DNA from: Methanomassiliicoccales archaeon PtaU1.Bin030
GTDB lineage: Archaea > Thermoplasmatota > Thermoplasmata > Methanomassiliicoccales > Methanomassiliicoccaceae
Direction of reading: 5' to 3'
Length of the DNA stretch: 19,693 nucleotides
NCBI GenBank assembly: GCA_002067635.1
Contig: MVRB01000059.1
Span: forward strand, 1 to 19,693
Shown: positions 7,590 through 13,740 of the stretch, piece after piece
How positions within the stretch are numbered: the stretch's first letter is position 1
How the letters are laid out: the number at the start of each line of letters is the position of its first letter
Notes under the pieces: generated by a model
What the model saw: the letters and a program-made list of their open reading frames with translations, nothing else
What the model was told of the DNA's origin: nothing
Databases searched by the model: none
Program-made: the position numbers and the translations under genes

Positions 7590-8723
7590 TTACTTTATGA
7601 GGTCGATATCCGTTTCCTTCAGCCGAGCGGTCTCTCTGGCCTTGCCCAATATCTGTTTGGACTTCACACCCGTTATAACAACCATGACCCTGATCTTGTG
7701 CTCCAGGGTGGGATCGATGGCCGCACCCCAGATGATGCGCGCTGTGGGCTGCACCCTGCTCTGAAGGACCTCTGCCACCTTCTGCGCCTCGGAGATGGTC
7801 ATGTCCGCCCCTCCGATGACATTCACAAGGACGCCGGATGCACCGGCGATGTCCACATCCAGCAGGGGGGAGTTGAGAGCGTCCTCTATGGCCTCCAAGG
7901 CCCGGTCCTCGGTCTGACCGCTGGACTCTCCCAGCCCGATCATGGCCACGCCGGCGCCCTTCATGATGGTCTTCACATCGTTGAAGTCCAGGTTGACCAG
8001 CCCGGGCTTGGTGATGAGCTCCGTAATGCCTTTGATGGCCCTCATCAGCACCTCGTCTGCTACCTTGAATGCAGCGTTGATGGATAGGCGAGGGCAAAGC
8101 TCCAACAGCCTGTCGTTGGGTATGACGATGACCGTGTCAGCATTGTTCCGCAAGCGGTCCAACCCCCACTCCGCGTTCTCCATCCTCATCTTCCCCTCTC
8201 CCCTGAAAGGTATGGTGGTGACAGCGATGGTAAGGGCACCGATATCCTTGGCGATCTTGGCCACGAAGGGAGCGGAGCCGGTGCCGGTACCTCCTCCCAT
8301 GCCCGCGGTGACGAAAACGATATTGGCGTCCAGGAGAGCCTTGCGAAGCTCCTCCTCCGCCTCCATTGCCGACTCCTCACCCACCTTCGGTAGCGCGCCT
8401 GCACCGAGGCCCCGAGTGGAGCGCCTTCCCAAAAGTATTTTGTGCGGTGCCCGAACGGCCAAGAGGTGCTGGGCATCGGTGTTGGCGGCATACAGCTCAG
8501 CCCCGGAGATCCCCTCCTGAGCGATGCGGTTGATGGTGTTCGAACCACCACCACCGCAGCCAATGATCTTGATGTTTGTCTTCAACTTCTGCAGCAGATC
8601 TAACAGTTCCGCGTCGGCAGAGCTCGATTGTTGACTGATAGTCCTAGACGACCCGACCGTTGGCCCGAACGGTGTAGCCGCAGCGCTTTCTCTAGCTAAC
8701 GCTTCTTCGACCAAAGATTTCAT
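7590..8723 (-). CDS. ftsZ: Cell division GTPase FtsZ, FtsZ1-type, upstream tandem copy
   Basis: A 377-residue FtsZ with T1 loop GCGGGGSNT (55-63), tubulin signature GGGTGTG (143-149), T7 loop NLDFND and C-terminal peptide TDIDLIK. The core is closely similar to the copy at 6299-7399, while the first 45 residues differ, here being Ser/Ala-rich. All GTPase motifs are intact, so it should be active. The ATG at 8723 is preceded by a leader of about 35 nt and a good TATA box (8780-8790). Its own terminator (7520-7554) separates it from the second copy. Confidence 0.95.
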   Translation of the reverse strand: MKSLVEEALARESAAATPFGPTVGSSRTISQQSSSADAELLDLLQKLKTNIKIIGCGGGGSNTINRIAQEGISGAELYAANTDAQHLLAVRAPHKILLGRRSTRGLGAGALPKVGEESAMEAEEELRKALLDANIVFVTAGMGGGTGTGSAPFVAKIAKDIGALTIAVTTIPFRGEGKMRMENAEWGLDRLRNNADTVIVIPNDRLLELCPRLSINAAFKVADEVLMRAIKGITELITKPGLVNLDFNDVKTIMKGAGVAMIGLGESSGQTEDRALEAIEDALNSPLLDVDIAGASGVLVNVIGGADMTISEAQKVAEVLQSRVQPTARIIWGAAIDPTLEHKIRVMVVITGVKSKQILGKARETARLKETDIDLIK

Positions 8724-8779
8724 AGTGCATCCCTACTGAGCGAAATGGTAATTTTAACTATTAATACATTGACCCAGAA

Positions 8780-8790
8780 CTTTATAATTA
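8780..8790 (-). promoter_or_regulatory. TATA box of the upstream ftsZ
   Basis: TAATTATAAAG on the minus strand, in an AT-rich stretch. Its predicted start point near 8758 leaves a leader of about 35 nt before the ATG at 8723. Confidence 0.55.
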
Positions 8791-8810
8791 TCGCACTCAA
8801 TAAAAAAGTC

Positions 8811-8960
8811 TCTCGGAAAAGGGTACCAGTCCCAAACGACCGACTGGCGACGATGCTATCCGGCCCTCCCCAGGTTCTCTCCGCCCGTGCTTAGGGGGCC
8901 CGAAAGCTTTCTCGGGGACCCCCTCCACCGAATCGAACGATGCCAGCCCCCTAGGGGCAG
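8811..8960 (-). ncRNA. Candidate structured non-coding RNA (strand uncertain)
   Basis: This 150-bp gene-free stretch is GC-rich inside AT-rich flanks and full of inverted repeats. One pairs CCAGTC (8826-8831) with GACTGG (8842-8847). A long stem pairs AGGGGG and CCCGAAAG (8893-8906) with CTTTC, CGGG and CCCCCT (8907-8924) around small bulges. On the minus strand a tRNA T-arm-like element, CATCG-TTCGATT-CGGTG, occupies 8942-8926. The minus strand also has a TATA-like sequence at about 8964-8975 and a run of T at 8801-8808 that could end the transcript. No full tRNA, SRP RNA or RNase P RNA pattern fits. Could instead be two terminators back to back. Confidence 0.35.
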
Positions 8961-8963
8961 GAA

Positions 8964-8975
8964 ATGCATATACAT
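8964..8975 (+). promoter_or_regulatory. TATA box of the acylphosphatase gene
   Basis: ATGCATATACAT is centred 30 nt before the ATG at 9000, suggesting a nearly leaderless transcript. The element is almost symmetric and might also serve the opposite strand. Confidence 0.45.
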
Positions 8976-8999
8976 ACGACCCCTACTATCATGGGAGCT

Positions 9000-9275
9000 A
9001 TGTCCGCGAGAGCAAAGGCCCGTTTCGAGGGAACGGTTCAGGGAGTGTCCTTCCGCGCTTACACCAGGCGTTATGCGATCTCTGCAGGGGTCTGCGGATG
9101 GGTCAGGAACCTTCCTGATGGGTCGGTGGAGGCGGTCCTCGAAGGGGAGCGGGAGGCCATAGAGCGTGTCATTCGCAGACTATGCACGGAGCACCCCATA
9201 GCCGTGGTGAAGAAATGCTACGTCCAGTGGGAGAACCCGACGGGAGAGTTCGACTCCTTCTCCATCCGCCAGTAG
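9000..9275 (+). CDS. acyP: Acylphosphatase
   Basis: A 91-residue enzyme that hydrolyses the carboxyl-phosphate bond of acylphosphates. The hallmark catalytic loop GTVQGVSFRAYTRRYA supplies the arginine that binds phosphate, and GWVRNLPDGSVEA carries the catalytic asparagine. Family proteins are about 90 residues, which supports ATG 9000; in-frame ATGs at 8991 and 8964 would add poorly conserved residues and 8964 lies inside the TATA element. It converges with the TatD-like gene, leaving only 5 bp between the stops. Confidence 0.93.
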   Translation: MSARAKARFEGTVQGVSFRAYTRRYAISAGVCGWVRNLPDGSVEAVLEGEREAIERVIRRLCTEHPIAVVKKCYVQWENPTGEFDSFSIRQ

Positions 9276-9280
9276 ATAGA

Positions 9281-10123
9281 TCATTCTATCCTTATGCCGT
9301 AGATGCGCTCAGGATTGTCCTTGTGGATCCGGAAGGCCCGCTCCTCCGTTAGCTCTCCAGAGGCGATCAGGGCCTTGGTGCGCTTGGGAACGGTGTTGAT
9401 GTTCATGACCGCCCCCGGCCGGGCGGGCTCGTCCAGGAAGTCGGTCTCAAGAACGAAGCGGTCCCCCTTGCTGAGCGCCTCCCTCACCGACGTCCTGCTC
9501 GCTAGCACTGAAGGGAACAGGCCGTGGTTCTCCTCGTTGAGCACCAGCGGGGGCGAGTAATGCTTGACCACCTTGTCCCGGGAGATACCCGCGCGATCGG
9601 CATGAGATGCCAGGTCCAGCATGACCGCAGGGTCGCAGCTCTCCGTATGGAGGACCACCGGGCACGAGGCCTCCTTTGCCAGCTCCATGCCGTAGCGCAT
9701 GATCTCATTGGATGCGTCCCATATCTCAGGGGGTACCGGGAAATGGGGACGGCCAATCTCCCCGATGGCCACGGCCTTCCCCTCTCGAACGAGCCTCTGC
9801 GCCCCCTCCATCCCTGCCTTCATGATCTCCACCGCCCGCGGTAGACCATATCTCTCCACCAGGCCAAGCAGTAGGACCGGGTATGGCCCCACGCATGCGA
9901 ACACCCTGACATTTGTCTCCGCGTTCCCCCGTTCGGCCATCCCGATGGTTATCTCGTAGGAGCGAGAGAAATCCTCAGCTGAGGATATGGGGACCTCGGC
10001 ATACGGAAGATGGCAAAGCATGGCATGGGTGCCCCCGGCCTTGGAGAAGTCACGCAGGGCCTCAATACCTCGCCCGGAGGGCTGAAGATGTAAGTGGTTG
10101 TCGAATATGGGAACAGCTCTCAG
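9281..10123 (-). CDS. TatD-like metal-dependent hydrolase with apparent CTG start
   Basis: An amidohydrolase-fold protein, 280 residues if begun at CTG 10123. TatD relatives are metal-dependent nucleases or hydrolases; the archaeal branch has no firm substrate. Ligands seen, numbered from that start: HxH in DNHLHL (10 and 12), Glu in GEIGR (122), His in VVLHTES (159), His in VVKHYSP (188), Asp in LETDFLDE (228). The first ATG in frame, at 10021, would delete the essential HxH, so the true start must lie upstream. No ATG, GTG or TTG exists there; CTG 10123-10121 overlaps the TBP stop as CTGA, suggesting coupled initiation. A sequencing error is the alternative. Confidence 0.82.
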   Translation of the reverse strand: MRAVPIFDNHLHLQPSGRGIEALRDFSKAGGTHAMLCHLPYAEVPISSAEDFSRSYEITIGMAERGNAETNVRVFACVGPYPVLLLGLVERYGLPRAVEIMKAGMEGAQRLVREGKAVAIGEIGRPHFPVPPEIWDASNEIMRYGMELAKEASCPVVLHTESCDPAVMLDLASHADRAGISRDKVVKHYSPPLVLNEENHGLFPSVLASRTSVREALSKGDRFVLETDFLDEPARPGAVMNINTVPKRTKALIASGELTEERAFRIHKDNPERIYGIRIE

Positions 10124-10668
10124 CGCAGCAACCCCGCGGCCTTCAGCTCTTCGGTGATCTTGCTGACCGCGGCCTCGACGTCCTGCGGTTTCTTAGCCCC
10201 GGTACAGACGAGCTTGCCGGAACCGAACAGGAGAACCACCACCTTGGGCGAGTCCAAACGGTAGACCAGGCCAGGGAACTGCTCGGGCTCGTACTCCACC
10301 CTCTCCAGACCGAGGGAGATGGCGATGGCGTTGAGGTTGATCTCCTGTCCCAGGTCCGATGAGGCTACGATGTTCTGCACATCTACCTTAGGCTCTGTCT
10401 TGATGACCACGCCAGCCTTCTCGAGCTGATTGGCGACCTTGTTGATCGCCACCTTTACGTGCTCCAAGCTCTTGGCTCCCGTGCATACGACCTTGCCGCT
10501 GCGGAAGAGCAGGGTGGCCGTCTTAGGCTCCTTCAAACGGTAGATAAGACCAGGGAACTGCTCGGGCTCGTACTCCGCCCCCTCGAGGGCTAGCGCGATC
10601 GACTGTAGGTCAAGTTCCTCGCCAAGGGACGTGGAAGCAACAACGTTCTCAATCTTGATCTTGGCCAC
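10120..10668 (-). CDS. tbp: TATA-box binding protein (TBP)
   Basis: The 182-residue general transcription factor that bends promoter DNA and recruits TFB. The two imperfect repeats of the saddle fold are obvious: each contains EYEPEQFPGL followed by YRL, a strand ending GSGK or RSGK, and the VCTGAK motif. Start is GTG at 10668, fitting the N-terminus AKIKIENVVAS and the promoter placed directly before it. The TGA stop overlaps the CTG from which the TatD-like gene seems to be read, implying one message. Confidence 0.97.
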   Translation of the reverse strand: MAKIKIENVVASTSLGEELDLQSIALALEGAEYEPEQFPGLIYRLKEPKTATLLFRSGKVVCTGAKSLEHVKVAINKVANQLEKAGVVIKTEPKVDVQNIVASSDLGQEINLNAIAISLGLERVEYEPEQFPGLVYRLDSPKVVVLLFGSGKLVCTGAKKPQDVEAAVSKITEELKAAGLLR

Positions 10669-10686
10669 TCGGACACCTGGCCTTGG

Positions 10687-10707
10687 TATTTATATACCTT
10701 TATATAG
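10687..10707 (-). promoter_or_regulatory. Double TATA box of the tbp gene
   Basis: Two consecutive TATA elements on the minus strand, CTATATAAAGG (10707-10697) and TATATAAATA (10696-10687), lie about 34 and 23 bp before the GTG. The inner one would give a leaderless message; the outer a leader of about 8 nt. Overlapping TBP sites before tbp would allow self-competition, which is inference. Confidence 0.6.
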
Positions 10708-10719
10708 CTTTTATGTTCA

Positions 10720-11141
10720 GCCAATAAAAAAGGGACCTGCTGGGACAGTATCTTACTGCACTTCCTTCGAGGCATCTGACATCCGTGGGGTGCTAATCAT
10801 GGCGTTTCATGCGTCAGACTGAAACTGGCATATTTATTATTGAAGAACTATTCTCGTTGCATTGTTTACTTCGTGTTGGTCCAGCACATATAGATAGCGG
10901 TGCTGTCCGACATCATTATTACCAGTTCACTCCATTAATTTAGAAATAGACGAACAATAATTGAATTTTACTGGAAAAAGAGGTAAGCTACCGGCCGATA
11001 AACGTCGTTATAATAAAACGTCAGACATTATTAAAATATTCTCAAAATTATCGCTATCCAGCATCATCTTCAACATCATTATCGTCAACATTATCGACAT
11101 CAACATCATGTCTTTCAACGATTTAATCAAGAACATGACCG
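10720..11141 (+). other. AT-rich intergenic stretch with repeats, no convincing gene
   Basis: This stretch of about 420 bp separates the tbp promoter from a small minus-strand gene. Composition is far richer in A+T than the flanks, and no frame looks coding. It holds two copies of a GTC[CA]GACATYATTA motif (10915-10928 and 11020-11033), also found at the RHH-ftsZ promoter, and three TCAACAT repeats at 15-bp steps (11070-11106). It probably marks the left border of the accessory region. Confidence 0.6.
11070..11106 (+). repeat. Iteron-like 15-bp direct repeats
   Basis: TCAACAT begins at 11070, 11085 and 11100, exactly 15 bp apart, with related spacers that contain ATTATCG (11078 and 11090; another ATTATCG at 11047). 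The block is low in complexity (A, T and C only apart from single G residues). Confidence 0.5.
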
Positions 11142-11396
11142 TCAGGCCGGGGGTTCTACACGGTCCGCCTCGATCTCAATCTTGCCCTCGCCGACGCTCT
11201 CCCGGATCCGGGCGACGAAGGATGGCTCGGTGATGTCGGCGACGATGACGATCTTGCCCTTCTCTTCTCCGACCTCACGGACGAAGCCGAAGTGCCGGCC
11301 TCTCGATCCGACGGGGCAGAAGCCCTCGCACCTGAAACGGGCGACCATGCCCATAGCCGATCGGTCGTTATTTGGGAGGAAGAACTTGACAATCAT
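11142..11396 (-). CDS. Hypothetical small protein, 84 residues
   Basis: An 84-residue protein of unrecognised family, beginning MIVKFFLPNNDRS and ending ADRVEPPA. The central part (CEGFCPVGSRGRHFGFVREV, then GKIVIVADITEPSFVARIRE) suggests a small alternating strand and helix domain; the two cysteines could bind metal. Coding is supported by strong G/C preference at third positions, unlike the AT-rich sequence on both sides. In-frame ATGs 14 and 16 codons later are alternative starts. It is divergent from the zinc-ribbon gene at 11463. No function is proposed. Confidence 0.6.
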   Translation of the reverse strand: MIVKFFLPNNDRSAMGMVARFRCEGFCPVGSRGRHFGFVREVGEEKGKIVIVADITEPSFVARIRESVGEGKIEIEADRVEPPA

Positions 11397-11462
11397 TGTC
11401 GCACGTCATTAACACGTAGCCTACTATTAACAGAATGTCAGATAATAAAAGGAACCGTCTGG

Positions 11463-11669
11463 ATGCCCATGAGCATCCTAATTCTGGCTGGATATGTCGG
11501 AGTTCTGTTGTATATATTCAGGTGCCTGACTAAGGCGCCGAAGGCGATTAAGGTTATTGGCGCCTGTCCGGTCTGCGGGACGAAGGTGTGGTCTGGATGG
11601 AAGAGGTGCGTCAGGTGCCGCAGTCCGATAGCACAAAAAGCGAGCCATCTTATCTTTCAGTGTCTCTGA
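11463..11669 (+). CDS. Small membrane protein with zinc-ribbon knuckles
   Basis: A 68-residue protein with an N-terminal hydrophobic segment (SILILAGYVGVLLYIF, about residues 4-19) followed by CPVC at about 34-37 and CVRC at about 49-52, a treble-clef or zinc-ribbon arrangement. The likely topology is one membrane anchor with a cytoplasmic zinc domain. ATG 11463 is used; ATG 11469 is equally possible. Family and role are unknown; small anchored zinc ribbons are common and often regulatory. Confidence 0.5.
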   Translation: MPMSILILAGYVGVLLYIFRCLTKAPKAIKVIGACPVCGTKVWSGWKRCVRCRSPIAQKASHLIFQCL

Positions 11670-11692
11670 AATATTATGGACCAATAGAATTA

Positions 11693-11721
11693 TACTGTAC
11701 TAGTACAGTACCTATACTGTA
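11693..11721 (+). promoter_or_regulatory. Operator of the RHH gene: 18-bp palindrome with 11-bp-phased half-sites
   Basis: TACTGTACTAGTACAGTA (11693-11710) is a perfect 18-bp palindrome. Its half-sites TACTGTA (11693) and TACAGTA (11704) are followed by a third, TACTGTA (11715), each exactly 11 bp apart, ending 9 bp before the ATG at 11730. RHH repressors typically bind such tandem half-sites cooperatively. Confidence 0.7.
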
Positions 11722-11729
11722 TCAGTACC

Positions 11730-11930
11730 ATGTCGAAAGGAGGCTATCGAAATGTCAGCATCCCTTATCCCATTTACAGGGCGCTATCTGAGATAGTCGA
11801 GGACGACGAATCTCTGTATATTTCTATCAGCGATCTGGTCAAAGAGGCTCTTCGCGAGAAAATAATCGACATCAGGAGCCAGACCCTAGTCCCAGGAAAA
11901 AAGTCGAACGGAGGGGATGGCAAATCGTAA
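11730..11930 (+). CDS. Ribbon-helix-helix regulator (CopG/antitoxin-like)
   Basis: A 66-residue protein with a classic RHH layout: strand YRNVSIP (about 6-12), helix IYRALSEIVEDD, then the turn and second helix SISDLVKEALREKI (about 32-45), and a short basic tail. These dimers insert the paired strands into the DNA major groove. ATG 11730 is the only in-frame start that keeps the strand. It follows directly on the phased palindrome (11693-11721), so autorepression is likely. No toxin gene is evident immediately downstream, though the gene pair at 11990-13349 follows on the same strand. Confidence 0.8.
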   Translation: MSKGGYRNVSIPYPIYRALSEIVEDDESLYISISDLVKEALREKIIDIRSQTLVPGKKSNGGDGKS

Positions 11931-11951
11931 TAAGCTCAGCTGGCGTTTTAG

Positions 11952-11977
11952 CCACGCCCCATCAGATGGGGCTGTGG
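11952..11977 (+). terminator. Strong hairpin after the RHH gene
   Basis: CCAC plus GCCCCAT (11952-11962) pair with ATGGGGC and GTGG (11966-11977) around a CAG loop and one bulged T, an 11-bp stem. It lacks a clear U-tract, so it may be a processing or insertion-element end rather than a terminator. It covers the ATG at 11966, which argues for a later start of the next gene. Confidence 0.4.
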
Positions 11978-11989
11978 GGTGAGCGAACA

Positions 11990-12541
11990 TTGCCAAAGGG
12001 AAACCCTCCAGTACGTCTTAGCAGCGTTATTTACCAGGCATGGCTAGCTGAAAATCCAAAAAATATCGAAGGCGGTCCTGTTGAGTTTGAGAGTGTGGAA
12101 GACTCGCTGGATCCTAACATGGTGATATTTCCGGCTCATCTTGTTGAAACTGCCGAACTTCCGAGTGCCTATGCTAATAAACTCATGATTTTTGGATATC
12201 CGACTGAATATGACGGCTTCCAACTGTGGGTTACCCCAGAAGGTTACGATTATTTGTTGATAGCCCATCATCGGCACCTATCAGGCGATTTTGTCGATCA
12301 AAATGGTGTAAAGCACAAGGACTGTCCCCATTTTCACGAACTGGACTTAAAAAAACCATGGAAAAAGGGAGAACCCAGCACTAAGCGGATAGTGTGCCAG
12401 GGGCTCGCTAAGGGCATGCCAGCAATAGATCTTATTGAAAAATTTCTCACATACTATTATTTCGATGATGGCCGCGAAGGTGATTTAGCACGGCCGATCA
12501 AAAATTACACGTCACAGAGGAAGATCAATGAACCATGGTAA
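11990..12541 (+). CDS. Hypothetical protein with CPHFH motif, first gene of a pair
   Basis: About 183 residues from TTG 11990, chosen because GGTGAG lies 6-8 nt upstream and the in-frame ATG at 11966 is buried in a hairpin. The family is not recognised. The middle has a strand-rich part (DGFQLWVTPEGYDYLLIAHH) followed by KHKDCPHFHELD, where Cys and three His could bind metal or form an active site. A C-terminal helix with an aromatic run (KFLTYYYFDDG) follows. Its last 14 nt overlap the next gene, implying co-translation and probably a functional pair. Third-position use is AT-rich compared with the core genes, suggesting acquisition. Confidence 0.65.
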   Translation: MPKGNPPVRLSSVIYQAWLAENPKNIEGGPVEFESVEDSLDPNMVIFPAHLVETAELPSAYANKLMIFGYPTEYDGFQLWVTPEGYDYLLIAHHRHLSGDFVDQNGVKHKDCPHFHELDLKKPWKKGEPSTKRIVCQGLAKGMPAIDLIEKFLTYYYFDDGREGDLARPIKNYTSQRKINEPW

Positions 12542-13349
12542 CAGGTATCAAAAGGAAATGATTGATAAGTTCTTCTTGGCGATGAGACAGGCCGTCAGAG
12601 TACATGATGTCGATAAGGGGGCGGTCTGCATCACCACCCCGTTCCTAGATTGGCAGGGTTGTCCCACAAAGATATTCGTGACGAAAGAAGGGGTGATTAC
12701 TGATGGTGGGGGTACGGTCAATCTGCTTAAGGCATTACGTAGTTATGATCAGTTTGAAGGATGGCCCCTGCTCTCAGACTTTCTAGTGAGCTATTGCATC
12801 TCGTTTGATGGAAAATCAATGATGCTTGATGAAAAAGAATCCGAAGATTGCCTTATTCGTTATGCTCAAGGCATCTCCAGACTGCCATCGTATTTCGAAC
12901 CAAAACCAATATGCTCGACAGAGGATCGATTTCCAGAAAAAGTGAAAGGGGTAGCGTCCGAGTTTATTGAAATGAAATACCCGCTTGCATCAAAAGAAGA
13001 GACAGAAAGGCGCATTTCTTCTATCATCAGATCGAGGTCCATACCCCTGAAGGGCGGAATTAGCGTCACCAGTGACTTGTCGCCAGTAAGTCAGGAAAAG
13101 ATGGTAATGATCATTAGTCATGCTCAGGCCAGTCCGTCTGTGCAAAAGCAGCACATACAGTCAAAGCTGTTCGATCCAATCGTGTGGAAAAGAGAGCATG
13201 GCAAGGGCAAGGCATATGCGGTCATCGAATCAACCGAATACTACCAGCAAACAGCTATTCGACTACTGGAAAATGAGACTGAGGAGATAATTCAACTCAA
13301 AGATACATATGGGAAAGAACGATTGACCGACATATTAGTAACGGCGTAA
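12528..13349 (+). CDS. DUF1828-like protein, second gene of the pair
   Basis: A 273-residue protein. Residues about 32-68 (VCITTPFLDWQGCPTKIFVT, then ITDGGGTVNLL) strongly resemble the DUF1828 signature, in which a TPF(L/V)D strand leads to a T(D)DGG turn; the family has no established activity and is common in mobile regions. The rest is mixed helix and strand with no recognised motif. A GAGG ribosome site precedes the ATG, which lies inside the end of the upstream gene. An inverted-repeat terminator follows at 13368. Family assignment is from memory of the motif, not a search. Confidence 0.65.
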   Translation: MNHGNRYQKEMIDKFFLAMRQAVRVHDVDKGAVCITTPFLDWQGCPTKIFVTKEGVITDGGGTVNLLKALRSYDQFEGWPLLSDFLVSYCISFDGKSMMLDEKESEDCLIRYAQGISRLPSYFEPKPICSTEDRFPEKVKGVASEFIEMKYPLASKEETERRISSIIRSRSIPLKGGISVTSDLSPVSQEKMVMIISHAQASPSVQKQHIQSKLFDPIVWKREHGKGKAYAVIESTEYYQQTAIRLLENETEEIIQLKDTYGKERLTDILVTA

Positions 13350-13367
13350 AGAACGCTCCTCCTAAAC

Positions 13368-13398
13368 CCTCAAGACCGCAGATTCGAATCGGTTGAGG
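13368..13398 (+). terminator. Inverted repeat after the DUF1828-like gene
   Basis: CCTCAA (13368-13373) pairs with TTGAGG (13393-13398), and CCG (13376-13378) with CGG (13390-13392), around a loop containing TTCGAAT. No U-run follows immediately. Confidence 0.35.
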
Positions 13399-13537
13399 AA
13401 CAATACATTCGACGATTCGAAACAAGAAGATCACGCCATCGATAAGTCATTTCTTATCTTCCACGATAGATTCAAATATCATCAAACCCTATTAGGGTGC
13501 GATGAGGGTGCGATTAGCCCCTCAAGGAACGAACACC

Positions 13538-13675
13538 ATGGACGTGACCATAAAGGACGCCGCTGTGGTGGTCGATGGCCAGGTGAGCGAGGATGGCCGG
13601 ATATACGGCCTCAAGAAATACGCTGGCCGTACCGTCAAGGTGGTAGTCCTGGAAGAGAAGAAAGAAAAACCCTAA
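13538..13675 (+). CDS. DUF2080-like transposase-associated protein
   Basis: A 45-residue protein reading MDVTIKDAAVVVDGQVSEDG and then IYGLKKYAGRTVKVVVLEEK. It has the alternating strands and the YxGxxVKVxxLE ending of DUF2080 proteins, which accompany archaeal transposases and resemble AbrB or SpoVT-type small DNA-binding folds. It overlaps the open transposase frame in a different register and ends in an A-rich stretch (GAAGAGAAGAAAGAAAAACC). It probably regulates or assists the transposase; see the frameshift note there. Confidence 0.7.
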   Translation: MDVTIKDAAVVVDGQVSEDGRIYGLKKYAGRTVKVVVLEEKKEKP

Positions 13676-13692
13676 CCCAAACCCGAATAGGT

Positions 13693-13725
13693 GACTGGAT
13701 CGGGAGTTGCAGCTCCCGTCCAGTC
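13693..13725 (+). promoter_or_regulatory. Stable hairpin between accessory gene and transposase
   Basis: GACTGGA-T-CGGGAG (13693-13706) pairs with CTCCCG-TCCAGTC (13713-13725), a 13-bp stem with a single bulged T and six-base loop. It starts 18 nt after the accessory stop and could stall ribosomes for frameshifting, attenuate transposase expression, or act as a protein target. Confidence 0.6.
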
Positions 13726-13740
13726 GGGAGAGCTGATAGT

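Noticed and set aside
8919..8990. Possible tRNA on the minus strand, from the T-arm-like element and a following GAGGGGG
   Set aside because: No matching 5' acceptor strand, anticodon arm or D arm could be found in the expected distance upstream.
10969..10982. ORB-like origin element (CTGGAAAAAGAGG)
   Set aside because: Only one weak match, no inverted partner, and about 9 kb from cdc6; not enough for an origin call.
10961..11233. Open frame of 90 codons from a TTG, Ile/Asn-rich
   Set aside because: It spans the low-complexity repeats, then overlaps the better-supported minus-strand gene at 11142-11396, and has no ribosome site; the amino-acid composition simply reflects AT-rich DNA.
13376..13396. 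TTCGAAT suggesting a tRNA fragment or attachment site
   Set aside because: The flanking bases do not pair as a T-stem; they are better explained by the terminator-like inverted repeat at 13368-13398.
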